DNA from: Hypsibius dujardini
Taxonomy: Eukaryota > Tardigrada > Eutardigrada > Parachela > Hypsibiidae
DNA length: 20,673 nt
Reading direction: 5' to 3'
NCBI GenBank assembly: GCA_001579985.1
Contig: LRSR01013497.1
Span: 1-20,673 of the forward strand
The first letter of the stretch is position 1, and each line of letters starts with the position of its first letter. The notes below the pieces were generated by a model, which was not told the DNA's origin, ran no database searches, and worked only from the letters and a program-made list of their open reading frames with translations. Below are positions 19,068 to 20,673 of the stretch, piece after piece. The position numbers and the translations under genes were made by a program.

Positions 19068-20673
19068 TCAAGTGTTGGGCGACCGATTCTTCCCTTCGTT
19101 ACTGCTGGTTGGCGTGTTGTTGTTGGACGTGGCTGATCCCGGCCGATTCTGCCAACCTCCCGTGCTGGGTGGCCGGATGACTCCTCCTCTTGGAGGAGAG
19201 GAATAGAGAATACTGTCATGCTGCTGCTGGAGCTGCTGGACGGCGCTGGACATTCGGCCAATGTGGTTGGGATCTTCCATGGAGGAGGAGCGGGATGAGA
19301 GGGCGGGATGCTGATTTTGCATGTGGTTCACTAGGGACGGGTCGAACTGATTGTTTTCCAGCCGGGTGATTAGGCGTTCGTCCTCGTCGCCGAAGTCACC
19401 GCCCATTAAGGTCGGCTCTCCGACTATCATCACATCCTACAAAAAAGACCGCGTTACGCTGTGTAAAGTTTTAAATGAAACACTGTGTCCACAATAATTG
19501 ATGAAAACAAAGCATGCCTGGAGCCGTACTTGGGGGTCTTTCTAATCTATGTATTTGTCTAAATGTCTAAATATCTGATTGTCAGTCTGTCTGTCTGTCT
19601 GTCTGTTCGTCTCACTGTCTGTCTCTCTGGCAGCCTATCAAGCTGTCTGTCTGTCTGTCTGCTTGCTCGTCTGTGTCCATCTGTCTATCTGTATCATGTA
19701 CATCTGATGTTTGAGAAATAAAAACTCCTAGAAGGACAGGCACGCAACCTGGTGTGAAAGGACAAATCACGGCACCTTGAGCACAAGACTTGGTGAAACG
19801 GTCCATGCGAATCAACACACTTTACCTGCGATGCCAACGGCATCGTCCCAGGTGTCGAAGGAGCATTCCCGTTGCCACTTCCACCGCCGCCGCCGCTTTT
19901 CCCCTTTTTGTGCGACTGCGGTACAGGTGTAGATGAGCCGGGACTTCCGCCGCCGATCGGGCCATTCTGCACGCTCGCGACCGACCCGGCACGTGGGGTA
20001 GTTGCCTTCCTCTTTCGCCGTTTGTTCGCTCCCCGTGCAGCCTCTGCGAAGAATAAAATGAGAACTGAATCGGGCAGCCAATCATTCGCAGTACAATAAT
20101 AATTCTAAAACAGAATGAAAGCAAGGCAAGAGATAGTGCAGTAGAACAAAAACATCTCTTACATACAAAATAAAAGAGTAACCAGGCTGAGAATCAGCCA
20201 ATCGGTCGATCAGACAGACAGACAGACAGGCAGACAGACAGACAGACAGACAGACAGGCAGGCAGACAGACAGAAAGACACACAGACAAAAACCGACATA
20301 CGCAAAGGCGTGAACCCAACAAAGGCGTAAAATCTTGAGATTAAATCAGACAAAAAGAAGTGATACGAGGACATTAAAAAAGGAATGACCTACCCTGATC
20401 TTGAATGCCATTAGGTAACCCGACTGTGAAATAAGGGAAAAGACAAAAAAACTAAATATATCGTACGAAAACAAGCAAAATCAAATCGGTCTTGAAGAAA
20501 AATAATACGAAAAACCAAATCAACCAGTTGCATAACGAAGATGAAAACGAACCTGGAGGAGTGACGGTACTCTTCCACTTGTCAAACAGTATGGAAGAAA
20601 GGCAGTCCCGGGGCGGTAATGAATAGGCTTTATTCCGGGCCATAATTTGTTGCATCGGTTCCAAGATGAGACA
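19068..20673 (-). CDS. LDB1: LIM-domain-binding protein (LDB1/LDB2/Chip family), C-terminal part
   Basis: Exons in transcription order: 20673-20553 (continues off the window), 20423-20394 (30-nt microexon), 20043-19826 and 19436-19068 (TGA). All junctions agree in phase. LDB proteins are nuclear adaptors that dimerise through the N-terminal domain and bind LIM-homeodomain and LMO proteins through a C-terminal LIM-interaction domain. Seen: EPMQQIMARNKAYSLPPRDC (end of the conserved LDB core), microexon VGLPNGIQDQ, a nuclear-localisation-like NKRRKRK, a Gly/Ser linker, and the LIM-interaction region MIVGEPTLMGGDFGDEDERL followed by ITRLENNQFD. The tail after that (Gln/Ser/Pro/Asn-rich, ending NRSPNT) is not a part I recognise from other LDBs. 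The N-terminal dimerisation domain lies to the right of the window. Confidence 0.94.
19570..19692. repeat. CTGT array in an LDB intron
   Basis: GTCTGTCTGTCTGTCTGT units with interruptions lie inside intron 19437-19825. The remainder of that intron shows nothing recognisable. Confidence 0.85.
20208..20290. repeat. GACA array in an LDB intron
   Basis: CAGACAGACAGGCAGACAGA units, near-perfect for about 70 bp, lie inside intron 20044-20393. They have the opposite orientation to the 19570 array in the same gene. Confidence 0.85.

Overview
This is nuclear DNA from a small, intron-rich invertebrate animal. Reading frames are broken into many short exons joined by GT-AG introns, mostly 50-150 bp. 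The genes are animal housekeeping or developmental genes, and one of them, a classical Amt-type ammonium transporter, is found in many invertebrates but not in vertebrates. Gene density of about one per 3.5 kb and moderate GC would fit a compact ecdysozoan genome such as a tardigrade, but that placement is inference. I see no bacterial operons, CRISPR arrays, rRNA or tRNA.

Layout: (1) 234-2248, +, the 3' two-thirds of an ammonium transporter, with a 331-bp MITE-like element in one intron. (2) 6488-2488, -, a two-domain AAA ATPase of the AFG2A/SPATA5 type (ribosome maturation). It converges on the transporter and its 3' end abuts the transporter's poly(A) signal. (3) 7308-8952, +, a GK5-type FGGY sugar kinase, divergent from the ATPase. 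(4) 10294-15523, +, a 25-coding-exon, 893-residue coiled-coil/charged-helix protein of unrecognised family with a 9-residue tandem repeat block. (5) 17980-15768, -, a predicted secreted protein with a 12-cysteine core and a low-complexity Asn/Gln/Thr tail, unrecognised. (6) 20673-19068, -, the C-terminal part of a LIM-domain-binding protein (LDB1/Chip), running off the right edge.

The genes do not form one pathway; this is ordinary eukaryotic gene juxtaposition. Introns and spacers carry a shared family of tetranucleotide arrays (GACA/GTCT, GGCA), and one ATPase intron holds a 20-bp minisatellite whose unit junctions are AACCGGTT palindromes.

The observations most worth following are: the AAA protein appears to lack the N-domain and to have a degenerate first ATPase ring with an intact second ring; the sugar kinase lacks a normally conserved segment; the coiled-coil protein is built from symmetric phase-0 exons with a 9-residue repeat; and the secreted 12-Cys protein looks lineage-restricted. 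Exon boundaries were chosen by hand from GT-AG sites and reading-phase agreement. All phases close within each gene, but no transcript data were available.
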